Below are positions 12,262 to 24,338 of a stretch of 64,000 bases of DNA, piece by piece. Origin of the DNA: Aldrovandia affinis (taxonomy: Eukaryota; Chordata; Actinopteri; Notacanthiformes; Halosauridae); contig JAINUG010000014.1 of the NCBI GenBank assembly GCA_029706075.1, positions 6,621,338-6,685,337 of the forward strand, read 5' to 3'. A model generated the notes under the pieces. That model did not search any database. It was given only the letters and a program-made list of their open reading frames with translations, and was not told where the DNA came from. The position numbers and the translations under genes are program-made. How positions within the stretch are numbered: the stretch's first letter is position 1; every line of letters begins with the position of its first letter.

Positions 12262-14206
12262 CAGGGTTCCTACAAGTTTCAACAAGTCAAATTTAAGACT
12301 TTTTTAGACCTTTTTTAGACCTCTTTGAATAGAATTTTAGACCTATTCGCGACACCATATGATAGCTTTTTGTCATCCTCGGGGTGATGAAATTAGGGAT
12401 TTCACTGCCATGCAGACAAAAAAGTCTGAAGGATAATTAAAATAAAATAAATACGTCTCAAAAGTACATTTATTTTTATATTTTTATTAACTGTAGAAAG
12501 TCACTTCAAAGTGAAGAGAACAAAGTGCACAAAAGCTTATAACAGCTTAATGTTACAGTATGTATACAAAGAGACACGACACTTGTTACTATGTAACAGA
12601 GCTGGGGAGGAACTACTTGGGGGCATTTCTGGGAAAACTTTGTGAAAACTGAACCAGTCCCCAACAACAAAAAACGTCACTCAATCTTTCTGAGCTCTGC
12701 TCCCTTTGCCTCTATCTCCTTCTCAATTATCTCAAGCTCGCCAACTTCTTCTTGCTGCCCTTTCGCAGGATGTTTGACTTGGAGATGAGCTCGGCCATCT
12801 GCCTGGGACAAGATGAGCAGCTTCTGGCAAAAAGCCCAGAGGTGCAGGGTAGGGCTCGCTGAGGACATCACGCAAGAAGACATCCACTCTCTTTCGCATG
12901 GGTTGGAAAGAGTGGAACTCACTTCACCTCACTTCTCCCCTCAAGGGACAGGAGAGCACCGAACTGCTCCAGTATAACATCACCTATCACAAAATGTACA
13001 TAAATCAGTACATCAACAATTAGACATGTATTGGTCATTCTAGATTCACTGAAACTACACTGGTTGACATAAAAAGGTCACTGTAGCCAATATGGCTGTG
13101 ATAATTGCAATATTGGCAACAACAATCATTTCAAATGTACTCAAACACTCATTCCTATGAAGCTGAAAATTAACATGTACTGTAGCTAGTATGTTCACAG
13201 ATGAGACAAGTAGGCTAAGTTAACGTTAGCCTACAATAGGCCCACTGATGTAAAGTTAGCTGTGACACACTACAGGTAATGGCATTATAGAAAAATAGCT
13301 ACCAAATGGAACAGATCAATAATTGATTTGTGTTACTTACTTTGACATTCGCCAGCAAGTCCTGCGCTGTTGCATGTCCCATGAACTGGGACCCCAGGTA
13401 CCTAGACTGGACTTTCTCCTCATCCCAGAAATGAACATGCATGTCCAGCTGCTTGGTCTTGGTCGCCTTGTTAAAACTTTCATCAAACGTAACAACGAAT
13501 GGTCCGTTGTTGACTTTCGCGACGAGATCCCTCTTTATGTATTCCGCCAAACCGAACTTTGTGATATAAGCCGTCTTATCACCACCACACGCAAATGTTT
13601 TTGCGATGTCAGAATCGGGGAACATGCGGGCAAAAAGCTTGCCAATGCCTTCGTTGCTGTTATAGGACTGGTGTTTAACTACGGTTTCCAGCGTCCACAT
13701 CACTTCTGCCACCAGTGTTGGCGTGGATCCCAGCGCAAGGTCGTTTCGGGCACGGGCTTCGTGCGGATTCCCATCCACTGCTTTTAACCAGGACCTAAAC
13801 GCGCTTTTCTCTACCCATAGCTCATTAAACCTACACTTGCCCATGGCTTATGAAATTACATAGCGAGGAAACTCAAAACAAAACACGAGTAGTTAGCTAG
13901 CTAGCTCTTGTCTACGTTCAACCAACTCGAACGATACGTAGCTTCGTTCGCCAACAATTTCTCCCGGGGCAGCGAATTTGCATTTTTTTGGTTCCAGCTT
14001 GATTAATTTCCGTGTAAATAGATAGGACTGATTTCTTTGCAGGACACAAAACATTTTTAACACAATCGAGAGCTAATCTCACTTTTAAGACCTAGCACCT
14101 CATTTTTTAGACCTAATAAGTAAAATTTAAGACCTTTTTAGGCCTTAAAAATCGGATTGTTGGATTTTAGACTTTAAGGCTTTTTAAGACCAGCGCGGGA
14201 ACCCTG
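12262..14206 (-). mobile_element. hAT-type DNA transposon, decayed
   Basis: The ends are CAGGGTTCC on the left and GGGAACCCTG on the right, followed inward on both sides by T-rich AAGACCTTTTTAGACC-like subterminal repeats. CTATTT flanks both ends and may be the remnant of an 8-bp target duplication. Inside, on the minus strand, are a transposase N-terminal exon and a C-terminal remnant. At 1.9 kb it is shorter than an intact hAT element, so much of the middle of the transposase is gone. Confidence 0.8.
13299..13844 (-). pseudogene. hAT transposase, N-terminal exon
   Basis: A 181-codon frame starts MGKCRFNELWVEKSAFRSWL and contains GPFVVTFDESFNKATKTKQL and QFMGHATAQDLL, typical of the pre-catalytic and first catalytic region of hAT transposases. 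The BED-type zinc finger expected after GNPHEA seems deleted. After ...DLLANVK the DNA reads AAA/GTAAGT, a good splice donor, so the last residues of the open frame (VSNTNQ...) are probably intron. A C-terminal remnant (FCQKLLILSQADG, then a lysine/glutamate-rich end) lies at about 12677-12922. The gene cannot make a whole transposase. Confidence 0.75.
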
Positions 14207-14336
14207 CTATTTGTGTGGGCTCTGGTGCTGTTCAGAGGCCTTGGGCTGTTTGTGTTCTTTGCGCAAGTTGTGGGTCGCTTTCATTTCAGACTTAAAACAA
14301 CAGAAGAAGAAGAAGCGCATAAACGCTATGTCAGGG

Positions 14337-14745
14337 GGGGTGGATAGCGTAGCGGTCTAACTCACAGTATTTTGGCTGGTCCGATACGGTGTGCGCTGCC
14401 TATCAGGGACGCGGTTCGAAACCCATCTCTACCCGACCCGACCGTCAGCCCCGATCGGGGGCGGTGTTTGGCTGTCCGCCCCAGAGGAAGGAGGGAGGGT
14501 CGGCTCGAATTCGCCATGAACATAAGGGAGTCTCCAGAACGTGGGTGGGCGAATTCCGTCTCGAACGAAGCGGAGTTCGCTGCCCTCTGAGAATGAGCTT
14601 GACTCGTAGAGACGAGCAGTGGACTCCTGTGGGGAGGGCAAATCTAAATAAATAGTGGGTGTAATTGGCCACTAAATTGGGAGACAAAACGGGGAAAAAT
14701 CTGAAACAAATGTAAAATTAAAAAATGTAAAAAAATAACAAACAC
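14337..14745 (+). mobile_element. tRNA-derived SINE, family B
   Basis: The head has TAGCGTAGCGGTCTAACTCA and CGCGGTTCGAAACCC. The body has GCTGTCCGCCCCAGAGGAAG and the segment CATGAACATAAGGGAGTCTC. The tail is GTAATTGGCCACTAAATTGG then GAGACAAAACGGGG. An A-rich end follows. Confidence 0.85.
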
Positions 14746-15107
14746 GATGTCTGTTCTTCCCCTCGCCCTCAATCTACCTGTCAGCATCCCTGCACAGCCG
14801 ACGTCACCTGTCGGAATCGCTGGAGTCCATTAACCAAACGCGTCATTGTTCCCCAGATCACAGATGATGAGTCACGTTCCTCGCTGAGTCTCTTTAGAAA
14901 AAATCACCATCGTGCAGCGGATGGAATTTTTTTCTGTCAGGTCTTTTTGCAAAGTAGCAACTGACAAACCAACCTCTGCCGGAATGTGAATTGAGTGTAC
15001 GGGAACAGCATTTTTATTTATTTATTTTTTGCTTGTGCAATGTCATCTTATTTTTATTATTTTTAAATAATAATAGTGGCGTATATGAGCCACTCCTATA
15101 GGCAGAG
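14746..15107. other. No feature recognised
   Basis: Low-copy, AT-rich DNA with no exon seen. Confidence 0.4.
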
Positions 15108-15272
15108 AAGTTATATCGGCTTCCCTCCTCCCTCCCTGGGGCGGCCAGCCAATTGCTGCCTCCTAGTGGCATTCCAGGCCAGACCCGATACTGGGGCGGC
15201 CGGTGGAATTGAACCCCGGTCGTAGCGGCCAGCGTCGGACGTTGTAACCGCTAGATCACCCAGGAGCCCCAG
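15108..15272 (-). mobile_element. tRNA-derived SINE, family C, head and centre only
   Basis: The minus strand shows the head (CGTCCGACGCTGGCCGCTAC, GGGGTTCAATTCC) and the central CACTAGGAGGCAGCAATTGG and CCCAGGGAGGGAGGAGGG blocks. The 3' half, including the tail, is missing. Confidence 0.8.
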
Positions 15273-17313
15273 TGCAATGTCATCTTCGAGAGCCGGCATA
15301 ACGTAATTTACGTCAAAGGCATTTATTAGCACCGATATTTTATTAGCACTAATATTATTAGCATTTATTAGCAGTAATGTTTGCTTGGCAATGGTTCACA
15401 ATCCAAAGACGCGTGAGCAGTGCCAGAAACCATTTGCGGATTTTATCTCAATATAAAAATATTTTATCTATTACATGATACGCAATTAAACAATAATTTA
15501 CACCCGAAAAAACTCCATAAAAACAAGAAACTGACATTTTGTAAAAGATGTGACGTTATCGTTTCAATTATTACTTATATATAATAATATTATTACGTCA
15601 TGAGTTGGACATTTTTATCACATTATTAGTTAACTTTATTGCTTTATTCAGGTTTATTACATTATTGCAGAAAAGCTATGACTTCATGTTGAGTTTTTAC
15701 GTTGCAGTATCAGTTGCCAAAAGGCCTTCAGCGGTGAAAAGAGGCCTTGTAGACACTGGAAGCAGCTAGCATAGCCGCACATCACAGGTGAAAACACAAA
15801 CGTGTGAAGCGCGGCCGGTCACTTTGAACGTAGTGCGTCGCTAACAAAACTGAGCTCATTTACATCTCAGTGACTGCTTCATGATCCTCACAGTCACCTG
15901 TGCCCATAATTGATCACTCTCAATAAACGATTCAACCCGAGTGCTCCCATCTCCACTGCTGTCTTCTGACCTTCCTCCTGATCCCTCCCTCCATTCACCC
16001 ATCCCGCTCCCTCCTCTCTTCTCTCTCCATCCCTCCTCCCCCCCCCCTCCCTCCCTCCCGAGGGTGTGTCGCACAAACACTTAATTACTCTAAGTGTACT
16101 CAGCTAATTGGGTGAAATGACCTATGACATGGAGTCGTCTCTGGGGACGGCTCGAAGACCATGGGCAGAAGCGCAAGTGTTTTTAACGTGGGGCCAGAGG
16201 CAGCAATGATAAACAGCACAAGTTAACCGCCCCCCCTCTCCCCCATAATGTATAATAATATTAATATCTAAATTCATGAATTACACCAATTTTTACACCT
16301 ATATTTGCCCAGAAGTTTAAGCAAACCAAGAAATATTTTTTCTTCTTTTTTCTTCACCACACAATTTTTGTCATGTGCGTTATTTGCGACACAACAATGA
16401 AATATTCTGATGTGACCAATTACCCGGGTGGGAGGCCCTTCATCCACCCTTGTCTCAACGCCACATATACCTTTGTAGTCTCCACATATACCTGTGTTTA
16501 AGTTATTCTGTTACTCTGTCTTGAAAAAGGCCATTGGAGGCCGAAATATCAACACCTCTGTCCAAACCTTGGGTTGGTTATGGAATAAACGTATATACCA
16601 GAATATACGTTTTGCTTTCCATCCTTCTTTATTTTGCAGCACACCAAAGATTTACGGACATGGGATGTGTGGACAAACATTCTCACTGTGATCGTAAGCT
16701 CTCCATCATGAGGAGAAAATGGAAGACAATGTGAGACAATTGGATGCTGATTAAGTGGTTCCATCCACTGCCTCAGAATAAACAGAAATCAAACAGGCTC
16801 TGGAATGCATCTGCGGGGGAGATCCGTCCGCTGAAAAGTACTACCCCTCGTTTATTTTCAATTCCTTTCAGGACCCGGAGAGTTAATCTGTTTCCATGTG
16901 AACCGCGCACGGTACATTAAAAATGTGAAAGAACCGAGACCCCCGAAAACCCACCCCTAGATCGTTTTTTTTTTTTTTTCCCCAACTTCTCACAGTAGGC
17001 CGATGGAACAGAATAGGACTTCTTATCAATTCCAGTGACACATTGCAAACGACAACAGACAGTTCCTCCAAATAGCAGAGGGAAAACTGAGAGAGGGGAA
17101 CTGACCGGAGTCAGGATCCACCGTGTTTCAGTGGTGGGATGTTAGATTAGATCCGCAATATTTCATCCAAACTCGTCCAATATTAAAAGAAACGAGAGTC
17201 AGCTCATGGCAGCTAATTCCATGAGTTTTTGGCAGTATTTTGGATGGAGTAGAATCAATTTTTCTAAAATTCATGTCAGAGTGGATACTCATGCATGTCA
17301 AGATGACAAAAGT
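15273..17313. other. No gene recognised; pyrimidine-rich patch
   Basis: AT-rich, low-copy DNA. A C/T-rich patch lies at about 15950-16062 and a poly-T run at about 16967-16979. No exon seen. Confidence 0.4.
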
Positions 17314-17322
17314 CATCAGCAG

Positions 17323-17672
17323 TTGTTGTTTTTTTTTTTTCCAGATGTTTTTTCCCAATTTAGTGGCCAAATATACCCTCGATTTACCCATCCCACATGA
17401 ACTTGCCGCCCATCTCTACGAGGCAAGCTAATTCTCCAAGGGCAGCGAACTCCGCTTCCTTCGAGACGGAATTCACCCACCCATGTTCTGGAGACACCCT
17501 TAACTCTCAGTGAGTTCGTGCCAGCTCACCCTCCCCCGCCCCCATTTTGGCGGACAGCCAAAATGCCACCCCACCAGGGCTGGTCTGGTACAGTCAGGTT
17601 TCGAACAGCAACCGTGATAGGTAGCTCACACTGGTAAACGGGTGCATTAGACCGTTACACTATCGGAGGCCC
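17323..17672 (-). mobile_element. tRNA-derived SINE, family B, with target duplication
   Basis: A complete family B copy on the minus strand: head with TAGTGTAACGGTCTAATGCA and GCTGTTCGAAACCTGACTG, G-rich centre, and the CACTAAATTGGGAAAAAACA tail. CATCAGCAG occurs on both sides (17314-17322 and 17673-17681), which I read as the target-site duplication. The insertion is therefore by target-primed reverse transcription. Confidence 0.85.
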
Positions 17673-17681
17673 CATCAGCAG

Positions 17682-18824
17682 AGTTTTAAATGACAATAGC
17701 GAACACTCATTTTTTATTAATTCCCCCCCAGACAGAAAAACATAAAGCAGACCAAGACATCTGAAAAGGAGGGGGTCTTGGGGGTGGATTTCTTTCTTCA
17801 GTAACTTCACATTCATATCCAAGTGTAATCTATTGTCTGTCAATCTTATGCAGTGGAGTTTTAACACCAGGTCAACATAAAGGTTTCCAGGCATACAAGA
17901 CGACACCAACCAATGCCCTTTGGGGGTTGACATTATTGCAAGTAGTAATAACTCCATTTAGTGCATGTCATCTCAAAAATAAGGATTTGGTTTTGTTCAG
18001 GTAGGTCTTAAGAAACATTAGATGCCTACATTTCTTATTTCCACGAGCAGAAAAATATATTCATTATATTACAGCACGCCTCCATGAGACACCGATCAGC
18101 GAGAGAGCCCATTCTTGGGGGGAAAAGAAAGTCGAATTTAAAATACGGTATAATAAAATGTAGCCTACATAAACACACGTTGTGAATGTGTCACAATGGC
18201 AGAAACATCAAGTGTATGTATTGTAGCAGTTAGCAGCGATTGATGGAAACACAACATTCTCCTCTCGGTCTCAGCATATAAATGCATGAATAAAAAGTGA
18301 GAACAAATGTAAACCAATTAAAAAATATAAGTATTATGTATATGCCAATATAAGTGTAGATATAAAATAGTGCAAGTCATTGGTTTCACTGCATCAACCT
18401 CCTCTGTGAAATGCAGAACACGTTGGGTGCGGCTTGGTTTATTTCTTCATTTAGAAATCACTGCTCAACTCCCTTCCCTACTTGCAGTCAGCACAAACAC
18501 AAATCTTTCTCAAGCTCTTGGTACCATTTACAAACTTACATCTTTTTAGAAATTGTAACTAGAATACCCCCTCACAATATTGGCCCACTCAGTTTTATGC
18601 ACATTGATAAAATGTGTAATTACGTAATCATACTCGCCCCTCTGCTTCAAGGAGTTTATAACTGTGAAATAAATATCCTTATTTTCTTTCTCTTTTTTTG
18701 GGGGGACCAGGACCATAAATAAAGAAATAAAGAATAAAAAATTTCAGCAATGGGAAATTCAGATGCTAAGAAAATAAAGAAAGAAAGAAAGAAAAGAAGT
18801 TCACAATACAGGGTTTGGTTTATA
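17682..18824. other. No gene recognised
   Basis: AT-rich DNA over about 1.1 kb. A GAAA tract ends it near 18765-18795. No exon seen. Confidence 0.4.
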
Positions 18825-19010
18825 TATATGCCATTTAGCAGGCGCTTTTATCCAAAGTGACTTACAGTACTGAATGCATACATTTTTCAGTATGTGTGGG
18901 TCCCAATAGGAATTTAATCCACCACCTAAGCGTTGTCAGCACCATGCCCTACTTATTGAGCCACACAGAACCATGCTCTACCTACTGAGCCACACAGAAC
19001 CAGTTTGTCT
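18825..19010 (-). mobile_element. tRNA-derived SINE, family A1, head duplicated
   Basis: The tail and body match the 254 copy. On the minus strand the first about 30 bp of the head (GGTTCTGTGTGGCTCAGTAG) are present twice in a row at about 18950-19010, so this copy has two A-box-like segments but one B-box region. Confidence 0.8.
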
Positions 19011-19054
19011 ACTGGTTTTACATCTACATTTTTTTTAATGACGATTAATGTCAG

Positions 19055-19291
19055 TTATTCGGCCATAAGGCCTCTACATGCTTCTGCGTAAGCAACGCGA
19101 CTGCGACGCAACACGTTGCAGAGCACCCGGCAATTTATACTTCTGCGCAACCTATGTGACATGGTGTCCTTACACTTCTGTAGACTAGTAGGCGTAAATG
19201 TATTGAACAAGGTTGGTAAAGTTTTCATGAAAGCAGGGAAACTCCTGTACCTTCGAACTTCTTCAGCCAATCTTTCCTGAAGCTGGTTCAT
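19055..19291 (-). pseudogene. MADF/Myb-like fragment of the Harbinger-like element
   Basis: A 78-codon frame begins MNQLQERLAEEVRRYRSFPA, then loses similarity and runs into the terminal repeat. An intact MADF domain would continue with conserved tryptophans that are absent here. It is a remnant, and the family assignment is tentative. Confidence 0.35.
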
Positions 19292-19429
19292 TTTATACCG
19301 TGTTGAACAAATTATGCTAGCTATCTATATTGTTAGCTACTGTTAGCGAGGTTTATTTGGCCGTGATACCAGATTGCTAGCTAGCTAGATATTGATAGTT
19401 TTGCTTAGCTAACGTTGGCATAGATATAT

Positions 19430-19582
19430 ACAGGTATGGTATGCAGCTGCCAACAATGATGTCTATCACTGTATTACTTCACTGATCTCTTGTGCAAACT
19501 ATGATTGTTCTTACCATGTATTAATGCACATCTAGTAAATCGCTCTGGAGCATCTGCTATATGCTTAAAAAAATGTATATGC
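19430..19582 (+). mobile_element. L2-type LINE 3' end fragment
   Basis: CAACAATGATGTCTATCACT, ACTATGATTGTTCTTACCAT and TATTAATGCACATCTAGTAA match, in order, the 3' untranslated region of the L2 fragment at 48233-48660. The fragment ends in the CTCTGGAGCATCTGCTATAT version of the tail. It is heavily 5'-truncated. Confidence 0.75.
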
Positions 19583-19951
19583 ACCCTGCTCTTTCTTTGT
19601 TTTGTTAGTTGAATATTCTGCGCATTAAGGTGTTGTAGTGACATGTTACATTTATATGTCTATATATCTAAAGCACAACACAAAACATCTGGACATTTGC
19701 AACCTTAAATATATAAGTGAAGTGAATGACGTGAAGACCACAGTCAATCCTTCGTTGTTTGCAGAATCTCAGAGTTTAATGTACTGTCAGTACAACAGAT
19801 TTTAAAACCTTTGAAAAAAAGGAAGCACGCCTGTCATGAAAGCAGCTTGTGTGTGAGCAACTCAACTTTATAGCATTAAAATAATAGCGTAATTCACACG
19901 GAACAAAGGAACCAGCAGACGACTCTTGAAAATAATGTTAATGTATTAAGG

Positions 19952-20154
19952 CAGGGGTGTCAAACTCATTCCATCGAGGGCTGAGTGTGTGCAGGTTTCT
20001 GTTGTAACCAATGCATTACACCAGGTGATTTCAATTAGGTTCCCTCCTTAGTTGAAGAAGTGGGCTAATTAGTGAAATCACCTGGTGTAGTGCATTGGTT
20101 GCAACAAAAACCTGCCTACACTCGGCCCTCAATGGAATGAGTTTGACACCTGTG
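19952..20154. mobile_element. Palindromic hAT-type MITE
   Basis: A 203-bp element whose halves are near-perfect inverted copies: left CAGGGGTGTCAAACTCATTC, right end reversed CACAGGTGTCAAACTCATTC. TATTAAGG (8 bp) is repeated exactly at 19944-19951 and 20155-20162, the hAT-type duplication. It has no coding capacity, so movement would need a transposase from elsewhere. Confidence 0.92.
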
Positions 20155-20231
20155 TATTAAGGGAAGTGAAGGATGGTCTTTTTCTGTCTTTTCACAGGAT
20201 TAAAAAAATCACTGCTTTTATCTTTCTCCCC

Positions 20232-20290
20232 TAATCTGGATGTTGCTCTGGATAAAAGCATTTGCTAAATGCTTACAATGTAAAATGTGG
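20232..20290 (+). mobile_element. L2-type LINE/SINE tail
   Basis: GTTGCTCTGGATAAAAGCAT then TTGCTAAATGCTTACAATGT: only the 3' terminus of an L2 LINE or of a SINE using its tail. Confidence 0.65.
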
Positions 20291-20511
20291 AAAAATGATG
20301 TACTAGGTCGATGAACTATGACCATGACAGCTCCACCTCCATTCGCTAACCAACCAATCAATGCTGTGCAACATCTACGTGAGTTAGATTTTTGTGCTAG
20401 GTGCGCGACATCCTCTGCAACACCCTCTGCAACATCAACGCAACCTCTGCGACCTGTTGCAGAGGATGTCACGTCGCAGTCACGTTGCGGTCGCGCAAGC
20501 ATGTATAGGCC

Positions 20512-21414
20512 TTTACTCTGCAGATACTGTGACAGTGGCGGTGCAAGCTGAAAGTCTGACGGCAGATTTAACCCCCGAGGGGACAGAACAGACGATCCGA
20601 TCTTTATCAATGTCTGCTCTGAGCCACCGTGCAAAGATGATAAGAGCTCCCCTTTCTCTACGTCTGTCATTTTTTGTCTGTATAAAAAAAAAAAAACGAT
20701 GGAAGGAAATTCATTGCACACACACTGACAGAACGAGAAGGTAACGCGAACCACCTGCTCGCGAGCGATAAGACGGCGCGTTGATGGAATCCCAGAACGC
20801 TTCCGTGTACAAAAAAAAACGAAAAATCAACATTCATCAGAACTTCACAGCGGATGAGAACAGAAGAAGAGTATCACCATTACAGATGTGCCAGTTGTTC
20901 ACGTTTAATTGTTGCATTTTATCACCGTGGTTAATTTTAAGTGTTCCGAATCTCGGGTTATATATAATACAACTTTCTTTTTGTGGAAAACAGAGTGAAA
21001 AGTTTCAGAAGACGTAAGGTAGCGTTAACTTATGCAGCTGCCTGTCTCGTTCGGATATGGCACCATTTACAAATAAGTTTATTACACTACAACCCGAGCT
21101 CCCACACAAATGTACTTATTTGAATAAGAAACAAGTTTGGAGCCTGAAGTAAAATAAAAGTAAAATAAAAACCACCATACATTTCTGCACCAAACAAATA
21201 ATTTCTGTGCTGCTGTGCTGTCCTATTTTAATAAAACAATCCACATCAAAATCTATGTTGAAAAACCTGTTGTTGCATGCGGGTTTAAAATAATAAAGTC
21301 AAATCAAAACTTTCTTTAGTAAATGCAATAGTGCTGATGTCTGGAGCGTATTCAGCAATTATTTTAACCTCACAACCTTCAATAGTTCTTATATATATAT
21401 ATTTTGGCGATTAA
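20512..21414. other. No gene recognised
   Basis: AT-rich DNA. A segment near 21280-21340 (AAAGTCAAATCAAAACTTTC, GTAAATGCAAT) is a diverged duplicate of 21545-21610. No exon seen. Confidence 0.4.
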
Positions 21415-21835
21415 AAAAATTAATCTAATTAATTAGAGGCAATCCATCATTTCAAAAATCAAATGGATTTTGTTGAATCAATGAAAACCATAAGTTTAAG
21501 CAGCAAAATCTTGTTTATTTTGCATACACAGACCAGTGGTTTAAAATAATTTTAGGAACAGTCAAATCAAAACTGGCAGTTCAAAGTCTTTAGCAGTAAA
21601 TGCAATCCAGTGAGCCAGTGAGTTGGTTACTTTGTTAGATGTCTTACTCATCTTGGCTCTGAAGTCATCTGGTCGAGTGTGGGTTCGACTCTGCTTGCAA
21701 TTAACGTTTATCAATAGCTGCAACATGTTTAGCATTGAGAACGTTCCGTGGTGTCTGGAGTATGTCATTAAAATGCCATTTTTCAATATTTTTTCTTATA
21801 ATTAATCGAAATTAACGCGTTAAAGTCCCAGCCCT
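21415..21835 (-). mobile_element. hAT-like transposon fragment
   Basis: The right end reads TTAACGCGTTAAAGTCCCAG then CCCTA, a terminus type that I associate with fish hAT elements. On the minus strand 21562-21786 encodes FRAKMSKTSNKVTNSLAHWI, which resembles part of hAT transposases. No left terminus or target duplication could be fixed. The Tc1 element starts immediately downstream. Confidence 0.45.
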
Positions 21836-21847
21836 AATATATATATA

Positions 21848-23260
21848 CATCAATCAGTCACAACATTAAAACCACCTGCCTAATATTGTGTAGGTCCCCC
21901 TTGTGCCACCAAAACAGCTCTGACCTGTCGAGGCATGGACTCCACAAGACCTCTGAAGGTGTCCTGTGGTATCTAGCACCAAGACGTTAGGAGCAGATCC
22001 TTTAACCCATTTAGACCTAAAACGCCTGCTAAAAACGCAGCAATTATTCTACACAACCTCTTAAAACCTGAGGGTTTTCTGGATCCTTTCAAGTCCTGCC
22101 TCTAAGCAGATAGAAACATGAAATAAAAAACTTTTGAGAGTTTAGTGATGCCTCCATGCATTGACATTTAAATAAAAAAATCAATAAACAAAAAATATTA
22201 AAAATTAAAATTAAAATCAGACTTCATTTGTCTATTTCAGCTAACAGCATTTCATCCCACAGATGCACAAATCTGCATCCGCCTTAAAGGTATAAACACA
22301 CAAATGCTGCATGAGATCTGTGGGAATTTGGAGCCAAGTCAGACACCTTGAACTCTTTGTCATGTTCCTCAAACCATTCCTGAACAATTTTTGCAGTGTG
22401 GCAGGGCGCATTATCCTGCTGAAAGAGGCCACTGCCATCAGGGAATACCGTTGCCATGAAGGGGTGTACTTGGTCTGCAACAATGTTTAGGTAGGTGGTA
22501 CGTGTCAAAGTAACATCCACATGAATGCCAGGACCCAAGGTTTCCCAGCAGAACATTGCCCAGAGCATCACACTGCCTCCGCTGGCTTGCCTTCTTCCCG
22601 TAGTGCATCCTGGTGCCATCTCTTCCCCAGGGAAACGACACACACGCACCCAGCCACCCACATGGTGTAAAAGAAAACATGATTCATCAGACCAGCCCAC
22701 CTTCTTCCATTGCTCCATGGTCCAGTTCTGACGCTCGCGTGCCCATTGTAGGCGCTTTCGGCAGTGGACAGGGATCAGCATGGGCACTTTGACTGGTCTG
22801 CGGCTATGCAGCCCCATACGCAGCAAGCTGCGATGCACTATGTGTTTTGACACCTTTCTATCATAGCCAGCATTAACCTTTTTCAGCAATCAGTAGCTCT
22901 TCTGTGGGATCGGACCAGACGGGCTAGCCTTCGCTCTCCATGCGCATCAATGAGTCTTGGGCGCCCATGACCCTGTCGCCTTGGACCACATGTGGTAGGT
23001 ACTAACCACTGCATGCCGGGAACACCCCACAAGACCTGCCGTTTTGGAGATGCTCTGACCCAGTCATCTAGCCATCACAATTTGACCCTTGTCAAAGTCG
23101 CTCAGATCCTTACGCTTGCCCATTTTTCAACTTCAAGAACTGGCTGTTCACTTGCTGCCTAATATATCCCACCCCTTGACAGGACAGGTGCCATTGTAAC
23201 GAGATGATCAATGTTATTCACTTCACCTGTCAGTGGTTTTAATGTTGTGGCTGATCGGTG
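21848..23260 (-). mobile_element. Tc1/mariner transposon, internally rearranged
   Basis: The termini CATCAATCAGTCACAACATT (left) and CACCGATCAGCCACAACATT (right, reversed) form the inverted repeat, set beside TA on the left and a TG/TA tract on the right. The transposase lies on the minus strand. Sequence at about 22010-22300 does not fit this Tc1 family as I remember it and looks like one or two later insertions. GATCCTTT occurs on both sides of the first block (22005-22084). Confidence 0.88.
22284..23125 (-). pseudogene. Tc1 transposase, broken
   Basis: The N-terminus MGKRKDLSDFDKG at about 23125 is a helix-turn-helix start. It is followed downstream by stops (for example in ...VMAR and KTH) and then a long open frame at 22284-22889: LLRMGLHSRRPVKVPMLIPV, WSDESCFLLH (first catalytic Asp), GSVMLWAMFCWETLGPGIHV, FQQDNAPCHTA (second Asp). 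The C-terminus with the third acidic residue is replaced by the inserted DNA. An active member would encode about 340 residues cleaving at TA sites, and this one cannot. Confidence 0.85.
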
Positions 23261-24064
<804 letters not shown>

Positions 24065-24257
24065 GTAGAGCGAGAGAAAGATTATTTTCATTGTGTACAT
24101 CAAAAAGAGGAAACTCAGCACAATAGGCATTCCACATTCACCACGCGCCACACCACCGTCACCGACGGCATCACGTGTGAAATGTGGCGCACTCGCACGC
24201 TCCCAATCCATCAAATATAGCACCGCTGTCCAGGGCTCTCATAACTCATCTCCACAT

Positions 24258-24338
24258 AATATCCGGCTGTATAAATGGATTGCATGTAAATAAAAGTGGC
24301 TCTGGATAAGAGCGTCTGCTAAACGCCTGTAATGTAAT
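24258..24338 (+). mobile_element. SINE family A tail
   Basis: ATCCGGCTGTATAAATGGAT, then CTCTGGATAAGAGCGTCTGC and TAAACGCCTGTAATGTAATG: the 3' half of an A2-type SINE with a (TGTAA)n-like end. The head is missing. Confidence 0.75.

Larger units (their letters stand above)
19069..20511. mobile_element. Harbinger-like DNA transposon (tentative) with nested insertions
   Basis: The ends are inverted copies of a GGCCTCTACATGCTTCTGCG-like terminus (right end, reversed: GGCCTATACATGCTTGCGCG), both followed by GCAACGYGACTGCGACG. The left end encodes, on the minus strand, MNQLQERLAEEVRRYRSF, which resembles the start of the MADF/Myb-like protein of PIF/Harbinger elements. A TAA precedes the left end, but a matching TTA/TAA duplication on the right is not clear. 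Inside lie an L2 LINE 3' end, a hAT MITE and a second L2-type tail. Confidence 0.5.
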
